Positions 52,966 through 62,069 of a stretch of DNA of 64,000 nucleotides are shown piece after piece. The translations under genes were made by a program, and so were the position numbers. The notes under the pieces were generated by a model that saw only the letters and a program-made list of their open reading frames with translations, had not been told where the DNA came from and did no database searches. The stretch is from Lysobacteraceae bacterium P (lineage in GTDB: Bacteria; Pseudomonadota; Gammaproteobacteria; Xanthomonadales; Xanthomonadaceae). How positions within the stretch are numbered: the stretch's first letter is position 1; the number at the start of each line of letters is the position of its first letter. Location: contig SCOX01000001.1 of assembly GCA_005503055.1 (NCBI GenBank), forward strand, positions 744,001-808,000, read 5' to 3'.

Positions 52966-53595
52966 CTACAGTTCCGGGTGCAGCATTCCCAGGTAACCGC
53001 GCTCGCGTGCCGCCCGCGCCAGCGCCGGCAGGGTCCGCGCGCCGAGCTTTTCCATCAGGCTCGAGCGGTGGCGATAGAGCGTCTTGACGCTGATCCCCAG
53101 GTCCGCGGCGATCGCCTTCGGCGGAAGTTCCGAGAGCAAGCCGCGCAACGTTTCCAACTCCCGCTGGGTGAGTCCGAAGTCGCGCGGCCGTTCGATCGCC
53201 TGACTGATGTCGCTGCTGAGCACGACCTCGCCCCGCATGACGCGGTCGAGGATGGACACCAGTTCGGAAATGGCCACGCGCTTGGTGACATAGCCCTGCG
53301 CACCTTCGTCCAGCGCCCGCAGCACCACGCCCGGATCGTCGTGCATGCTCACGACTACGCGGCGGACGTGCGGGAGATTCCTGGAGAACGTCCGCAACAG
53401 GATCAGGCCGCCATCGGGCGTCGAAAGACTGAGATCGATGACCGCCACGTCGATGGTTCGCGTGCGCGCGGCCTCCAGCGCCTGAGCGGCGTCCGCGGCC
53501 TCGGCCACGACCTCATAGCGTGCACTGTTCTGAAAGAGGCGTTTGAAGCCTTCCCTGACGATCGCGTGGTCGTCAACTAGCAGAGTTCTGATCAT
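52966..53595 (-). CDS. LuxR-type response regulator, orphan
   Basis: The 209-residue regulator has a receiver domain with LLVDDHAIVREGFKRLF, phosphoacceptor Asp in DVAVIDLSLSTPDGG and Lys in GYVTKRVAI. It has a LuxR helix-turn-helix at about 140-200 (LTQRELETLRGLLSELPPKA, SVKTLYRHRSSLMEKLGART). The DNA-binding domain is a somewhat unusual LuxR variant in that GLS-like turn residues are replaced by SELPPKA. No sensor kinase is adjacent. It ends 14 bases from the convergent TPR gene. Targets are unknown. Confidence 0.92.
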   Translation of the reverse strand: MIRTLLVDDHAIVREGFKRLFQNSARYEVVAEAADAAQALEAARTRTIDVAVIDLSLSTPDGGLILLRTFSRNLPHVRRVVVSMHDDPGVVLRALDEGAQGYVTKRVAISELVSILDRVMRGEVVLSSDISQAIERPRDFGLTQRELETLRGLLSELPPKAIAADLGISVKTLYRHRSSLMEKLGARTLPALARAARERGYLGMLHPEL

Positions 53596-53692
53596 CTAGA
53601 GAGTTTCGCTGACTCCCATCCCCACACGGAACGGGAATTTTCTGATTGTTGAGCGGCCAGCCGCCGGAATCCCGCTGCCTCGCGATCGGGTG

Positions 53693-53723
53693 TTGCCAAG
53701 CGGCCTCCACTTTGCGCTATACT
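53693..53723 (+). promoter_or_regulatory. probable promoter of tRNA-Val
   Basis: TTGCCA at 53693-53698 and TATACT at 53718-53723 are separated by 19 bases. They place transcription start near 53730, just ahead of the tRNA at 53737. The spacing is slightly long. The stretch is less GC-rich than its surroundings. Confidence 0.5.
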
Positions 53724-53736
53724 TCGCAGCCCTTAT

Positions 53737-53811
53737 GGGCGGTTAGCTCAGCGGTAGAGCACTGCTTTCACACGGCAGGGGTCACAAGTTCGAAACTTGT
53801 ACCGCCCACCA
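53737..53811 (+). tRNA. tRNA-Val (CAC anticodon)
   Basis: The 75-nt gene begins GGGCGGTTAGCTCAGCGGTA and ends CCGCCCACCA with CCA encoded. The anticodon loop is TTCACAC between CTGCT and GGCAG, giving CAC, which reads the GTG codon. The T-arm is AAGTTCGAAACTT. A Rho-independent terminator follows 10 bases downstream. Confidence 0.97.
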
Positions 53812-53820
53812 GTTTCAGGC

Positions 53821-53846
53821 AAAAGGCCGGCGAAAGCCGGCCTTTT
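53821..53846 (+). terminator. intrinsic terminator after tRNA-Val
   Basis: The stem AAAAGGCCGGC/GCCGGCCTTTT with a GAAA tetraloop, followed by GCTTTT, is a textbook terminator directly behind the tRNA. It can also work in the opposite direction. Confidence 0.92.
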
Positions 53847-53869
53847 GCTTTTCAACCTGGGGAGACCAG

Positions 53870-54223
53870 ATGAACGCAACGCGCCTGTACCACAACCCGC
53901 GCTGCTCGAAGTCCCGCGGCGCGCTCGAATTGCTGCGAGAGCGTGGCATCGAACCGGAAATCGTCGCCTACCTAGACACGCCGCCCTCGCCCGCGGAACT
54001 GCGCGGACTCCTCAAGGCGCTCGGCCTGCCTGCCCGCGCACTGCTACGTACCGGCGAAGACGAGTACGCCGCCTTGAACCTGGGGGACGAATCGCTCCCG
54101 GAATCCGCGCTGATCGACGCGATGAGCGCGCACCCTCGACTCATCGAGCGCCCGATCTTCGTGCATGGCGGGCGCGCGATCGTCGGGCGTCCGCCGGAAC
54201 GGGTGCTCGCCCTGCTCGACTGA
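53870..54223 (+). CDS. arsC: arsenate reductase, glutaredoxin-dependent
   Basis: The 117-residue protein fits the ArsC/Spx-like thioredoxin fold. The active-site cysteine is in LYHNPRCSKSRGALELL (about residue 12). Arg residues contact the anion in LLRTGEDEYAALN and PRLIERPIFVHGGRAIVGRP. It reduces arsenate to arsenite using glutathione and glutaredoxin. No arsB, arsH or arsR is nearby, so it is either a lone detoxification gene or an ArsC-like reductase of other function. It begins 24 bases past the tRNA terminator, behind a GGGGAGA site. Confidence 0.93.
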   Translation: MNATRLYHNPRCSKSRGALELLRERGIEPEIVAYLDTPPSPAELRGLLKALGLPARALLRTGEDEYAALNLGDESLPESALIDAMSAHPRLIERPIFVHGGRAIVGRPPERVLALLD

Positions 54224-54230
54224 ACCGGCC

Positions 54231-55508
54231 TTACAGCCGCGCGTCGACTTCATCGCGCGGGTACAGGCTCTTGATGTCGTAGAGCAATGCACGCGGGCCG
54301 CCGTACGCCCGGGCGCCTTGCGCGCCCAGCGCACGGAACTCGTCGTGCGCCACCGCAAGAATCACCGCGTCGTAGGCCCCGTGCTCGGGCGACGCCACCA
54401 GCTCGATGCCGTACGCCGCCCGCGCCTCCTCGACGTCCGCCCACGGATCGTGGATGTCCACGGTCGCCCGGTACTCTGCGAACTTCTGCGCCAGTTCGAC
54501 CACGCGCGTATTACGCAGGTCCGCGCAGTTCTCCTTGAAAGTGAGGCCCAGGATCAGGATGCGCGCCCCGGCGACGGCGATGTCGCGCTGGATCATGAGC
54601 TTCACCACGTCGGTGGCGACGTGTTCGCCCATCGCATCGTTGATCCGTCGGCACGCAAGGAGGATGTCTGGGTAGTAGCCCGCCGCCTGCGCCTTCTGGA
54701 TCAGATAGTACGGATCGACCCCGATGCAATGGCCGCCCACCAACCCCGGCCGAAACGGCAGAAAATTCCACTTCGTGCCGGCAGCTTCCAGCACCTCCGT
54801 GGTGTCGATGCCGAGCCGCTGGAAGATCAGCGCGAACTCGTTGACCAGCGCAATGTTGGCATCTCGCTGCGTGTTCTCGATGACCTTGGAGGCCTCGGCC
54901 ACGCGAATGCTCGACGCTTTGTGCGTGCCAGCCTTGATGATGCTGCGGTACAGAGCGTCGACGAATTCGGCCGTTTCGGGCGTGGAGCCGGAGGTCACCT
55001 TCGGGATGTCGACCAGCTTGCGCAGCTTGTCGCCAGGGTTGATGCGCTCCGGGCTGTAGCCGACGAAAAAGTCGTCGTTGAGCGTCAGGCCCGATACGCG
55101 CTCCAGCTCCGGCACGCAAATCTCCTCGGTCGCGCCGGGGTAGACGGTGGATTCGTAGATCACCGTATCGCCGGGCTTCAACACCCCGCCTATCGTCCGG
55201 CTCGCATCGATCAAGGGGCGGAAATCGGGGCGCTTGTGCTCGTCGATGGGAGTGGGGACGGTGACGATGAAGACATTGCAAGGCTGCAGTTTGCCTGGAT
55301 CCGCGACGAGCCGAAGTCGCGCAGCGGCTGCGATCTCATCCGGCCCAGCTTCACCGTTGTCGTCCCGGCCGGCCTGAAGCCGAGCAACGCGTGCCTCGTC
55401 AATGTCATAGCCCACGGTCTCGTGCAATCGCCCGAATGCGACCGCCAACGGCAACCCGACGTAACCCAGGCCGATGACCGCGATACGTATCTCGCCCGAG
55501 TCCGACAT
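54231..55508 (-). CDS. nucleotide-sugar dehydrogenase, WbpO/TviB type
   Basis: The 425-residue enzyme has the NAD-binding start IRIAVIGLGYVGLPLAVAFG, the motif ESTVYPGATEEICVPELE, and the catalytic cysteine in LVGGHCIGVDPYYLIQKAQA. The C-terminal domain (ILILGLTFKENCADLRNTRV) completes the UDP-glucose/GDP-mannose dehydrogenase family. The length and the TKWNFLPFRPGLVGGHC context match the WbpO/TviB group, which oxidises UDP-GalNAc or UDP-GlcNAc to the uronic acid for O-antigen or capsule. No polysaccharide cluster surrounds it, but an O-antigen-ligase-like gene is at 6.8 kb. It is convergent with arsC (7 bases). Confidence 0.93.
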   Translation of the reverse strand: MSDSGEIRIAVIGLGYVGLPLAVAFGRLHETVGYDIDEARVARLQAGRDDNGEAGPDEIAAAARLRLVADPGKLQPCNVFIVTVPTPIDEHKRPDFRPLIDASRTIGGVLKPGDTVIYESTVYPGATEEICVPELERVSGLTLNDDFFVGYSPERINPGDKLRKLVDIPKVTSGSTPETAEFVDALYRSIIKAGTHKASSIRVAEASKVIENTQRDANIALVNEFALIFQRLGIDTTEVLEAAGTKWNFLPFRPGLVGGHCIGVDPYYLIQKAQAAGYYPDILLACRRINDAMGEHVATDVVKLMIQRDIAVAGARILILGLTFKENCADLRNTRVVELAQKFAEYRATVDIHDPWADVEEARAAYGIELVASPEHGAYDAVILAVAHDEFRALGAQGARAYGGPRALLYDIKSLYPRDEVDARL

Positions 55509-55715
55509 CTCCAGCCCTCTTCAGAGGCACCCCACGATGCCGCGTCTTCATTGTAAGGGCGGCTTGCCGATGCGCTCTATCCGGCGGCGCAGCGAAGATC
55601 CTATACCGCGCAAGACGGGCCTCGGCTGCCGCATGCATTTCCGCCCGAGCCAGGTCAGGCGCAAGCTGCACCTCGGCACCCGTCACGTGGAGGTCGCGCA
55701 TCGACAACCGCGCTG

Positions 55716-56312
55716 TCAGTCGCGACAGTAGATCGTGAGATCGTCGCCGGCCGCGATCGCCAGGCTGCGACCGGAGAACGAGAAGCCGCACGTATGCAAT
55801 TCGGGATGGCTTTCGATCCGACTGAACCTCGCGTGCTCATCCTCCTGGCACGCGAACAGTGAAGTGCGCGGCGGAACCAGGAGGATTTCCGCACGCGGCC
55901 ATTCCAGCGTCACTATCTCCAGCGCCCAGCCGTCATGCGTGGTACGCATCAGCCCGCCACCTTTCTTGCCGGCCGTGGCGATCTGCTGACCCTCGAGTGG
56001 ACCAATGCCCATGGCCTGCAGGGGTCCGGCAAAGGTGTCAGGTTCGAGTGGCCCATGTTTGCGTGCGATTTTTTCGCCGGTACTGCAGTCGATCACGCCC
56101 CGACCTTCGCCCGAAATGATGAGCAGCAGTTCGCTGGACCGATCGAACCCCACCGCTTCCAGTGCGGGCACGGCGAACACGCCGGCAGCGCGCCATGGTC
56201 GCGGGGGCGCCACGAGCGACGCCGTGCGTACCATCCGCCGGATGGGGCCAAGGTAGCGGGCCGCGGATTCCAGCTCAGCGCGCTGGCGCCTGGATCGAAG
56301 GAGCGTGAGCAT
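55716..56312 (-). CDS. hypothetical beta-rich protein
   Basis: The 198-residue protein begins MLTLLRSRRQRAELESAARY and then shows alternating beta-strands: GVFAVPALEAVGFDRSSELL, EGRGVIDCSTGEKIARKHGP, LEIVTLEWPRAEILLVPPRT and FSFSGRSLAIAAGDDLTIYC. The layout hints at a WD40-like or other beta-propeller fragment, but no family is recognised. ATG 56312 is preferred because upstream codons are not protein-like and a GAAGGAGCG sequence lies on the other strand only. The 207-base gap to the dehydrogenase gene (55509-55715) shows nothing recognisable. Confidence 0.6.
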   Translation of the reverse strand: MLTLLRSRRQRAELESAARYLGPIRRMVRTASLVAPPRPWRAAGVFAVPALEAVGFDRSSELLLIISGEGRGVIDCSTGEKIARKHGPLEPDTFAGPLQAMGIGPLEGQQIATAGKKGGGLMRTTHDGWALEIVTLEWPRAEILLVPPRTSLFACQEDEHARFSRIESHPELHTCGFSFSGRSLAIAAGDDLTIYCRD

Positions 56313-56539
56313 CGAGGAATCTTGGCGGGGGCGGCCGCCATCGAGGCGCGCGTGGTCAGTCCTTGGAACGTCACCACCGCGCACCGGGGGTCCGCGCGGC
56401 GTGGCGCAGGCGTCATGGCCCGCGATGCATGAATCGTAGGTGGCCGCATTTCGTGGGCCAATGAGAAAAGTCTGATTCGGAAACCCGGCACGCGTCAGAC
56501 GCGAGCGCGGACTTCAACGCCGTCGAATTCAGCTGGTCT

Positions 56540-56626
56540 TGGTGCCCGGAGCCGGGATCGAACCGGCACACCCTCGCGGGTGGCGGATTTTAAGTCCGCT
56601 GCGTCTACCTGTTCCGCCATCCGGGC
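56540..56626 (-). tRNA. tRNA-Leu (TAA anticodon)
   Basis: The minus strand reads GCCCGGATGGCGGAACAGGT at the 5' end and GGCTCCGGGCACCA at the 3' end, 87 nt with CCA encoded and a long variable arm. The anticodon loop CTTAAAA gives TAA, which reads TTA and TTG. The TTA codon is rare in this GC-rich genome. It is the last of three minus-strand tRNA genes here. Confidence 0.97.
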
Positions 56627-56693
56627 TGGTACGCGTTTCTAGCTTACGCGAGCCACAGCGCGCGGCCCGGGTTGGCGGACCGGTGCGCCGGAA

Positions 56694-56724
56694 AGAAAAA
56701 AGCCCAACCTCGCGGCTGGGCTTC
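56694..56724 (-). terminator. terminator between tRNA-Cys and tRNA-Leu
   Basis: On the minus strand, AAGCCCA/TGGGCTT arms (56717-56723 and 56700-56706) with an internal CCGCGAGG loop are followed by TTTTTTC. It lies 8 bases past tRNA-Cys, so tRNA-Leu probably has its own promoter. Confidence 0.8.
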
Positions 56725-56731
56725 TTCACGC

Positions 56732-56805
56732 TGGAGGCCTGGGTCGGAATTGAACCGGCGTACGCGGATTTGCAGTCCGCTGCATAACCACTCTGCCACC
56801 AGGCC
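56732..56805 (-). tRNA. tRNA-Cys (GCA anticodon)
   Basis: The 74-nt minus-strand gene begins GGCCTGGTGGCAGAGTGGTT and ends CCCAGGCCTCCA. The anticodon loop CTGCAAA gives GCA. The discriminator base is T, as expected for cysteine tRNA. It lies between two terminator-like hairpins. Confidence 0.97.
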
Positions 56806-56876
56806 GGTGACTCGAATCCGCCGAGCGGATTCTTTCATATTTCCGCCCCAGTCATGCACCGGGGCCTGAAACGACA

Positions 56877-56896
56877 AGGCCCCGAAAACGGGGCCT
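56877..56896 (-). terminator. hairpin after tRNA-Gly
   Basis: The perfect stem AGGCCCCG/CGGGGCCT with a four-base loop lies 10 bases past tRNA-Gly on the minus strand. The T-run behind it is poor (TTGTCG), so this may be a weak terminator or a processing hairpin. Confidence 0.55.
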
Positions 56897-56906
56897 GGTC
56901 TGAAAC

Positions 56907-56982
<76 letters not shown>

Positions 56983-57038
56983 AGAGGAACCGACATTTTA
57001 GGCATGGATCGAAAAGTGTCAACACCTTTTCACTCCGT

Positions 57039-57063
57039 GGAAAGTCCCGTCAGCGGACTTTCC
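57039..57063 (-). terminator. hairpin between pgsA and tRNA-Gly
   Basis: A perfect 9-base stem, GGAAAGTCC (57039-57047) and GGACTTTCC (57055-57063), with a 7-base loop lies 73 bases past the pgsA stop on the minus strand. It lacks a clear T-run. It probably separates the uvrC-pgsA transcript from the tRNA genes. Confidence 0.5.
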
Positions 57064-57136
57064 TAAACCGGCCGATCGGGCTGCCACTCCCCGTTCGGAT
57101 CAGCAAACGCATCGGCGTTCGCGATGCGCATATTCT

Positions 57137-57703
57137 CTATGAACGCGCGTCTTCGCGCAACACCGGCCACGCTGCGCGCAGATAGGCGAAGCCCGACCAC
57201 AGCGTCAGCAATGCCGCAGCCGCGAGCAACCATTCACCTATCAGGAAGATGTTCACGCCGAGCAGCGGCTCCTGATACAGCAAGCACACCAGCGCCACCA
57301 TCTGCACGATGGTCTTGACCTTGCCGATGGTCGCGACCTTCACCGTGGCGCGCTGGCCCAGTTCGGCCATCCATTCGCGCAGCGCCGACACGGCGATCTC
57401 ACGGCCGATGATGACCGCCGCCCACAACGCCATCCACACGGTCGGATGCTTCTGCACGGTGAGCAGCAATGCAATGGCGACCATGAGTTTGTCGGCCACC
57501 GGATCCAGGAAGGCGCCGAAGGTCGAAAACTGGTTGTAGCGACGCGCGATCCAGCCGTCGAGCCAGTCCGTGATCGAGGCGAACGCGAAGATGAACGCCG
57601 CCGCGAAGTTGGTCCATTTGTAGGGCAGATAGAAGACCAGCACCAGGACGGGGATCAGCACGATCCTCAGCAAGGTCAACATGGTCGGTACGGTCAACTT
57701 CAT
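57137..57703 (-). CDS. pgsA: CDP-diacylglycerol--glycerol-3-phosphate 3-phosphatidyltransferase
   Basis: The 188-residue inner-membrane enzyme makes phosphatidylglycerol phosphate from CDP-diacylglycerol. The CDP-alcohol phosphotransferase motif D-x2-DG-x2-AR-x8-G-x3-D-x3-D is intact (DWLDGWIARRYNQFSTFGAF followed by LDPVADK, near residues 39-65). Several helices follow. ATG 57703 overlaps the uvrC stop (ATGA), the usual uvrC-pgsA coupling in gammaproteobacteria. Confidence 0.96.
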   Translation of the reverse strand: MKLTVPTMLTLLRIVLIPVLVLVFYLPYKWTNFAAAFIFAFASITDWLDGWIARRYNQFSTFGAFLDPVADKLMVAIALLLTVQKHPTVWMALWAAVIIGREIAVSALREWMAELGQRATVKVATIGKVKTIVQMVALVCLLYQEPLLGVNIFLIGEWLLAAAALLTLWSGFAYLRAAWPVLREDARS

Positions 57704-59616
57704 CCTTCGCTCCGCGCGCCGCCGGTCGGTTCGGTCGTTTCCAGGGGGGTGGGTCGTTCGGTGGGTTTGTCGGGGACGTCCAGTCCGTGCAGGGTCGCAT
57801 AGATACGCTCGGCCAGCGCGGCATTGATACCGTCCACGCGTGCGATCTCCTCGATTCCCGCAGCCTTGAGGCCTCCCAGCCCGCCGAAGTGCCGCAACAG
57901 GTTAGCGCGACGGCGCGGGCCAATGCCCGCAATATCCTCCAGACGACTGGTGTTGCGGGCCTTCTGGCGGCGACCACGGTGCCCCGTGATGGCAAAACGG
58001 TGCGCTTCGTCGCGAACCTGCTGGACCAGCTGCAGGGCGGGCGATTCGGCTCCCGGGCGCACGGTCCGGCCGTCCGGCAGCAGGAGCTCCTCCTCGCCCG
58101 GCCTGCGCTCCGGGCCTTTGGCCACGCCGACCAGGGCCACGCCCTCCACGCCGAGGTCGTTCAGCACCGCACGCGCCTGCGCGACCTGCCCTGCACCGCC
58201 ATCGATGAGCAGGATGTCGGGCACCACCCCGCCCTCTTCCACCGCACGGCGGAAACGGCGTTCGATCGCCTGATGCATGGCCGCGTAATCGTCTCCCGGC
58301 TCGATTCCGGCGATGTTGAAGCGACGGTACTGCCCGCGCACCGGCCCCTCTGCATCGAACACGACGCAGGAAGCGACGGTCGCTTCGCCCATCGTGTGGC
58401 TGATGTCGAAGCACTCGATTCGCGCGGGCAGCGCCTGCAGGCCCAGAAGTTCGCGCAGAGCGTCCGCGCGTGCGTGCTGCGCGGCGTGGCTGGTGCGCTC
58501 GGCGGCCAGTGACAGCTCCGCGTTCCGGCGCGCCAGGTCGAGATAGCCCGCGCGCTCGCCGCGTACGTTGCATTTGATCTGCACGCGGCGTTCGCCGGTG
58601 GTGGAGAGTGCGTGCTCGATCAGTTCCCGATCGGGAATATCGCGATCCAGCACGATCTCGCGCGGTGGCGTCTGCTCGCCGTAGTACTGGGAAACGAATG
58701 CGGCAAGGACTTCCTCGGCGCTCTCGCTGCCGTTGGTCTTCGGGAAGAAGGCGCGCGTACCCAGATTGCGACCGTCGCGGAATGCGAGCAGAAGCACGCA
58801 CGCTGCCGCGCCATGCGTCGCCACCGCCAGGACATCCAGGTCGGCCGCGCGTCCATCGACGTATTGCCGGGCCTGCAGACTGCGGATGGACTGCACGAGA
58901 TCGCGCAGACGTGCCGCGTCCTCGAAATCGAGCCGCACGCTGGCCGCTTCCATCGATTTGACCAGCTCATCGCTGAGTTCGTCGCTGCGGCCATCGAGGA
59001 ACAGACCGGCGCGGCGCACGCTCTCGGCATAGTCGCGCGCCGGCACCAGGCCCACGCACGGTGCGCTGCAACGACCGATCTGGTGCTGCAGGCACGGACG
59101 AGAGCGGTTGCGGAAAACGCTGTCCTCGCAGCTGCGCAACTTGAACAACTTGTGCATGAGGTTGAGCGTGTCGCGCACCGCGCCGACGCTCGCGTAGGGC
59201 CCGAAGTAGCGCCCTGGGATCGCACGCGGGCCGCGATGCATGGCGATGCGCGGCCACGACTCCTGCGTCATCAGCACGTAGGGATAGCTCTTGTCGTCGC
59301 GCAGCAGCACGTTGTAGCGCGGCTTGAGCGACTTGATCAGCTGGTTTTCCAGGATCAGCGCTTCGGCCTCGGTACGCGTCACCGTGACTTCCATGCGCGC
59401 GGTCTGGGCCAGCATCGACATGATGCGCGCCGACTTGGGCGTCGCATTGAAATAGCTGGACACGCGATTCTTCAGCGCGCCGGCCTTGCCTACGTAAAGG
59501 ACGGCGTCATCGCCCCCGATCATCCGGTAGACGCCGGGCGCGGTGCTCAGGTGCTTGACGAAGGCTTTGCCGTCGAAGACGGGGGCGACGCTGCTGCTCA
59601 TGAACGTGCGCGCCAT
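57700..59616 (-). CDS. uvrC: UvrABC excinuclease subunit C
   Basis: The 638-residue nuclease makes both incisions in nucleotide excision repair. The GIY-YIG domain is at about 22-105 (GVYRMIGGDDAVLYVGKAGA). The cysteine-rich segment is near 170-190 (CLQHQIGRCSAPCVG). The UVR domain is at about 215-250 (FEDAARLRDLVQSIRSLQAR), the RNase H-like endonuclease at 390-540 (IECFDISHTMGE, LLIDGGAGQV), and the HhH pair at about 570-615 (EDIAGIGPRRRANLLRHFGG). Met 1 (59616) or Met 6 (59601) could be the start. It is coupled with pgsA. LexA control was not detectable. Confidence 0.97.
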   Translation of the reverse strand: MARTFMSSSVAPVFDGKAFVKHLSTAPGVYRMIGGDDAVLYVGKAGALKNRVSSYFNATPKSARIMSMLAQTARMEVTVTRTEAEALILENQLIKSLKPRYNVLLRDDKSYPYVLMTQESWPRIAMHRGPRAIPGRYFGPYASVGAVRDTLNLMHKLFKLRSCEDSVFRNRSRPCLQHQIGRCSAPCVGLVPARDYAESVRRAGLFLDGRSDELSDELVKSMEAASVRLDFEDAARLRDLVQSIRSLQARQYVDGRAADLDVLAVATHGAAACVLLLAFRDGRNLGTRAFFPKTNGSESAEEVLAAFVSQYYGEQTPPREIVLDRDIPDRELIEHALSTTGERRVQIKCNVRGERAGYLDLARRNAELSLAAERTSHAAQHARADALRELLGLQALPARIECFDISHTMGEATVASCVVFDAEGPVRGQYRRFNIAGIEPGDDYAAMHQAIERRFRRAVEEGGVVPDILLIDGGAGQVAQARAVLNDLGVEGVALVGVAKGPERRPGEEELLLPDGRTVRPGAESPALQLVQQVRDEAHRFAITGHRGRRQKARNTSRLEDIAGIGPRRRANLLRHFGGLGGLKAAGIEEIARVDGINAALAERIYATLHGLDVPDKPTERPTPLETTEPTGGARSEG

Positions 59617-59749
59617 CCGCAGACGGGCCGCGCGGTTCGGGCTTGGAGGGTGAGGTGCATCGCGGTCATGAGCATCGGCTCAGGGATGGGGCCGATTATG
59701 CGTCAGGGCAAGGCGACGCGCCGTGCGCGACACGCTGCCTGGAGCCGGT

Positions 59750-60244
59750 TCAGCCCAGGGGTTCGGGGTATTCCCGGCGCAGGCGCGCGATCGCGCCGTC
59801 GGCGGCCCGGTCCAGCAGCCGGTACACATGTTCAAACTGCGATGCGCCGCCGGTGTAGGGGTCGGGAATCTCGCCCTCCGGCTCCACGCCGGCCCAGTCG
59901 AGCAGCAGTGCGATGCGTGCGTGCGCATCGGCCGGGGAGCGGGCGCGCACATCGCGCAGGTTGGCGCGGTCGGCGCAGAGCAGCCAGTCGAAGTGGCAGT
60001 AGTCGGCCTGCGCCAACTGACGTGCGCGCAGGCCGCCGATGTCGATGCCGTGCCCCGCCGCATTGGCGATCGCGCGCCGGTCCGGCGGCTCGCCGACGTG
60101 CCAGTCGCCGGTGCCGGCCGAATCCAGCTCCACGCGTCCGGCCAGCGTCGAGGTCGCGATGCGCGCACGCAGCACGCCTTCGGCCACCGGCGAACGGCAA
60201 ATGTTGCCCAGGCAGACGACTAGCAGGCGGACGGGTTCAGCCAC
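59750..60244 (-). CDS. low-molecular-weight protein-tyrosine phosphatase
   Basis: The 164-residue phosphatase has the CX5R loop in [18 protein letters not shown] (about residues 9-18) and the general-acid Asp in [16 protein letters not shown] (about 131). It begins at GTG 60244 and overlaps kdsB by 8 bases, so it ends the envelope operon. Bacterial members often dephosphorylate tyrosine kinases controlling polysaccharide export (Wzb type), but they also occur as general cytoplasmic enzymes. No BY-kinase is nearby. Xanthomonads commonly place this gene after kdsB. Confidence 0.93.
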   Translation of the reverse strand: MAEPVRLLVVCLGNICRSPVAEGVLRARIATSTLAGRVELDSAGTGDWHVGEPPDRRAIANAAGHGIDIGGLRARQLAQADYCHFDWLLCADRANLRDVRARSPADAHARIALLLDWAGVEPEGEIPDPYTGGASQFEHVYRLLDRAADGAIARLRREYPEPLG

Positions 60245-61019
60245 GACCGGCGGCGATCCAGGCCTCGGCGCGCGCCAGGTCTTCCGGCGTGTCCACGCCC
60301 GGCGGGAATGGCTCGGGGGTCAGGCCCACCTTGATGCGATAGCCGGCTTCGAGCACGCGCAGTTGCTCGAGCGACTCGATCTGTTCCAGCCGTCCCGGCG
60401 GCAACGCCGCGAAGCGCTGCAGGAAGCCCGCCCGGTAGCCGTAGATGCCGATGTGGCGCAGCCATTGCGCGTGCGCAGGCGCATCGGGCATGCGACTGCG
60501 GTCGCGGGCGAAGGCGTCGCGCGGCCAGGGAATCGGTGCGCGGCTGAAGTACAACGCGTCGCCGTTCGTCGCACGCACCAGCTTGACCGCGTTCGGGTCG
60601 AACAGCGTCTCGACATCGGTCACCGGCGCCGCGAGCGTCGCCATGTCGGTGTCGTCTTCGTGCATCAGTTCGGCGACCGCGCGAATGCCCGCCGCCGGCG
60701 CGAATGGCTCGTCGCCCTGCAGGTTCACCACGACGGTGTCGTCGCTCCAGCCGGCGATGCGTGCGCACTCGGCCAGGCGGTCGGTTCCGGATGCGTGATC
60801 GGTCGAGGTCATCGCCACGCGTACGCCCGCGCCTTCGAGCGCCGTCGCGATGCGTTCGTCGTCGGTGGCGATCCAGACTTCGTGCGCGCCGGCGGCCAGC
60901 GCACGGCGGGCGACGTGCAGCACCAGCGGCTCACCCGCGAGCGCGCGCAGCGGCTTGCCTGGCAGTCGGCTGGCGGCGAAGCGCGCCGGAATGGCGACGA
61001 CGAAATCGGGCGTGTTCAT
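60237..61019 (-). CDS. kdsB: 3-deoxy-manno-octulosonate cytidylyltransferase
   Basis: The 260-residue enzyme activates Kdo with CTP for lipopolysaccharide core synthesis. The signature [20 protein letters not shown] opens the protein. [28 protein letters not shown] and [10 protein letters not shown] are family landmarks, and the end has [16 protein letters not shown] and [20 protein letters not shown] 61019 overlaps the lpxK stop (ATGA). Its position behind msbA and lpxK fits a lipid A/Kdo operon. Confidence 0.97.
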   Translation of the reverse strand: MNTPDFVVAIPARFAASRLPGKPLRALAGEPLVLHVARRALAAGAHEVWIATDDERIATALEGAGVRVAMTSTDHASGTDRLAECARIAGWSDDTVVVNLQGDEPFAPAAGIRAVAELMHEDDTDMATLAAPVTDVETLFDPNAVKLVRATNGDALYFSRAPIPWPRDAFARDRSRMPDAPAHAQWLRHIGIYGYRAGFLQRFAALPPGRLEQIESLEQLRVLEAGYRIKVGLTPEPFPPGVDTPEDLARAEAWIAAGRG

Positions 61020-62059
61020 GCCTTCCACTTTTCCTGCGTGCCGCGTTCGCGATACTCGCGCGCCTTCGCGCCGACGCGGTCGAGCAAACAGACCCAGAAT
61101 GCCTCGGGCAATTCCGCGCGCACGGGCACGCTGAAGAAACGGTCGTCGGCGAACGCCGCGCACTTCACCGCATCCTTCTCGGTCATCAGCACGGGCAACT
61201 CCCGGCTGCCGAACTCGAAATCGACCGCCTGGTATTGGTGATGATCGGAAAACGCATGCGGTACCACCGCGATACCGAATTCGCGAAGCGTGGTGAAGAA
61301 CCGCTCCGGATCGCCGATGCCCGCGACCGCGTGCACGCGCTGCCCGGAAAACGAGCTCAGCTTGCGCGCGCGTCCGCCCAGCATCGGATCGGCCGCGTCG
61401 GCGACCAACCGCATCGGCCATTCGCCGAAGCCCGTGTCGGCGCCGCCGGTGCCCATGTTGACGACGCGGAAATCGCAGCGCTGCGCGCGCTCGGGCAGTT
61501 CGCGCAGCGGCCCGGCCGGAAGCAATTGCCCGTTGCCGTAACGGCGACGGCCATCGACCACCTCGATCTCGATGTCGCGCGCGAGCCGGTAGTGCTGCAG
61601 GCCGTCGTCGCAGATGACCAGGTCGCAGCCCGCCTCGGCCAGCGCCTTCGCGGCGGCGGCGCGATCGCGATCCACGCGCACTGGCGCGTCGGTGCGCTGT
61701 GCGATCAGGACGGGCTCGTCGCCGCCCTGGGCGGCGTCCGTGCGCGCGTCGACCCAGCGCGCGTTGCCGGCGTCCTCGCGCCCGTATCCGCGGCTGGCGA
61801 CGCCGGGGTTGAGCCCTTCCGCGCGCAGTCGTTCGACCAGCGCGATGGTCAACGGAGTCTTGCCCGCGCCGCCGGCCGTGATGTTTCCGACCACCAGAAC
61901 CGGCACGCCGGGATGGTGCCGCTTCAACCAACCCTTTAGGTACGCACCGCGGCGCAGGCCACTGAGTGCGCCGTACACACTGGCCAACAGCCGCGCGCCG
62001 ACCGGAGCCGATCGGTCGCCGTACCAGTACGCCGGGGGATTCACCGGACCCTTGCTCAC
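61016..62059 (-). CDS. lpxK: tetraacyldisaccharide 4'-kinase
   Basis: The 347-residue membrane-associated P-loop kinase phosphorylates the lipid A precursor at the 4' position. The Walker A-like loop is [20 protein letters not shown] near residues 47-60. [20 protein letters not shown] and [14 protein letters not shown] are family landmarks. GTG 62059 is selected because a GAAGGAAG ribosome-binding site precedes it just behind the msbA stop. Starting at ATG 62119 would add 20 residues inside msbA. It is coupled with kdsB through ATGA. Confidence 0.96.
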   Translation of the reverse strand: MSKGPVNPPAYWYGDRSAPVGARLLASVYGALSGLRRGAYLKGWLKRHHPGVPVLVVGNITAGGAGKTPLTIALVERLRAEGLNPGVASRGYGREDAGNARWVDARTDAAQGGDEPVLIAQRTDAPVRVDRDRAAAAKALAEAGCDLVICDDGLQHYRLARDIEIEVVDGRRRYGNGQLLPAGPLRELPERAQRCDFRVVNMGTGGADTGFGEWPMRLVADAADPMLGGRARKLSSFSGQRVHAVAGIGDPERFFTTLREFGIAVVPHAFSDHHQYQAVDFEFGSRELPVLMTEKDAVKCAAFADDRFFSVPVRAELPEAFWVCLLDRVGAKAREYRERGTQEKWKA

Positions 62060-62069
62060 CGTGCTTCCT

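Noticed and set aside
53870-54223. Arsenic resistance operon
   Set aside because: Only arsC is present. The neighbours are a tRNA and a sugar dehydrogenase, with no arsR, arsB or arsH.
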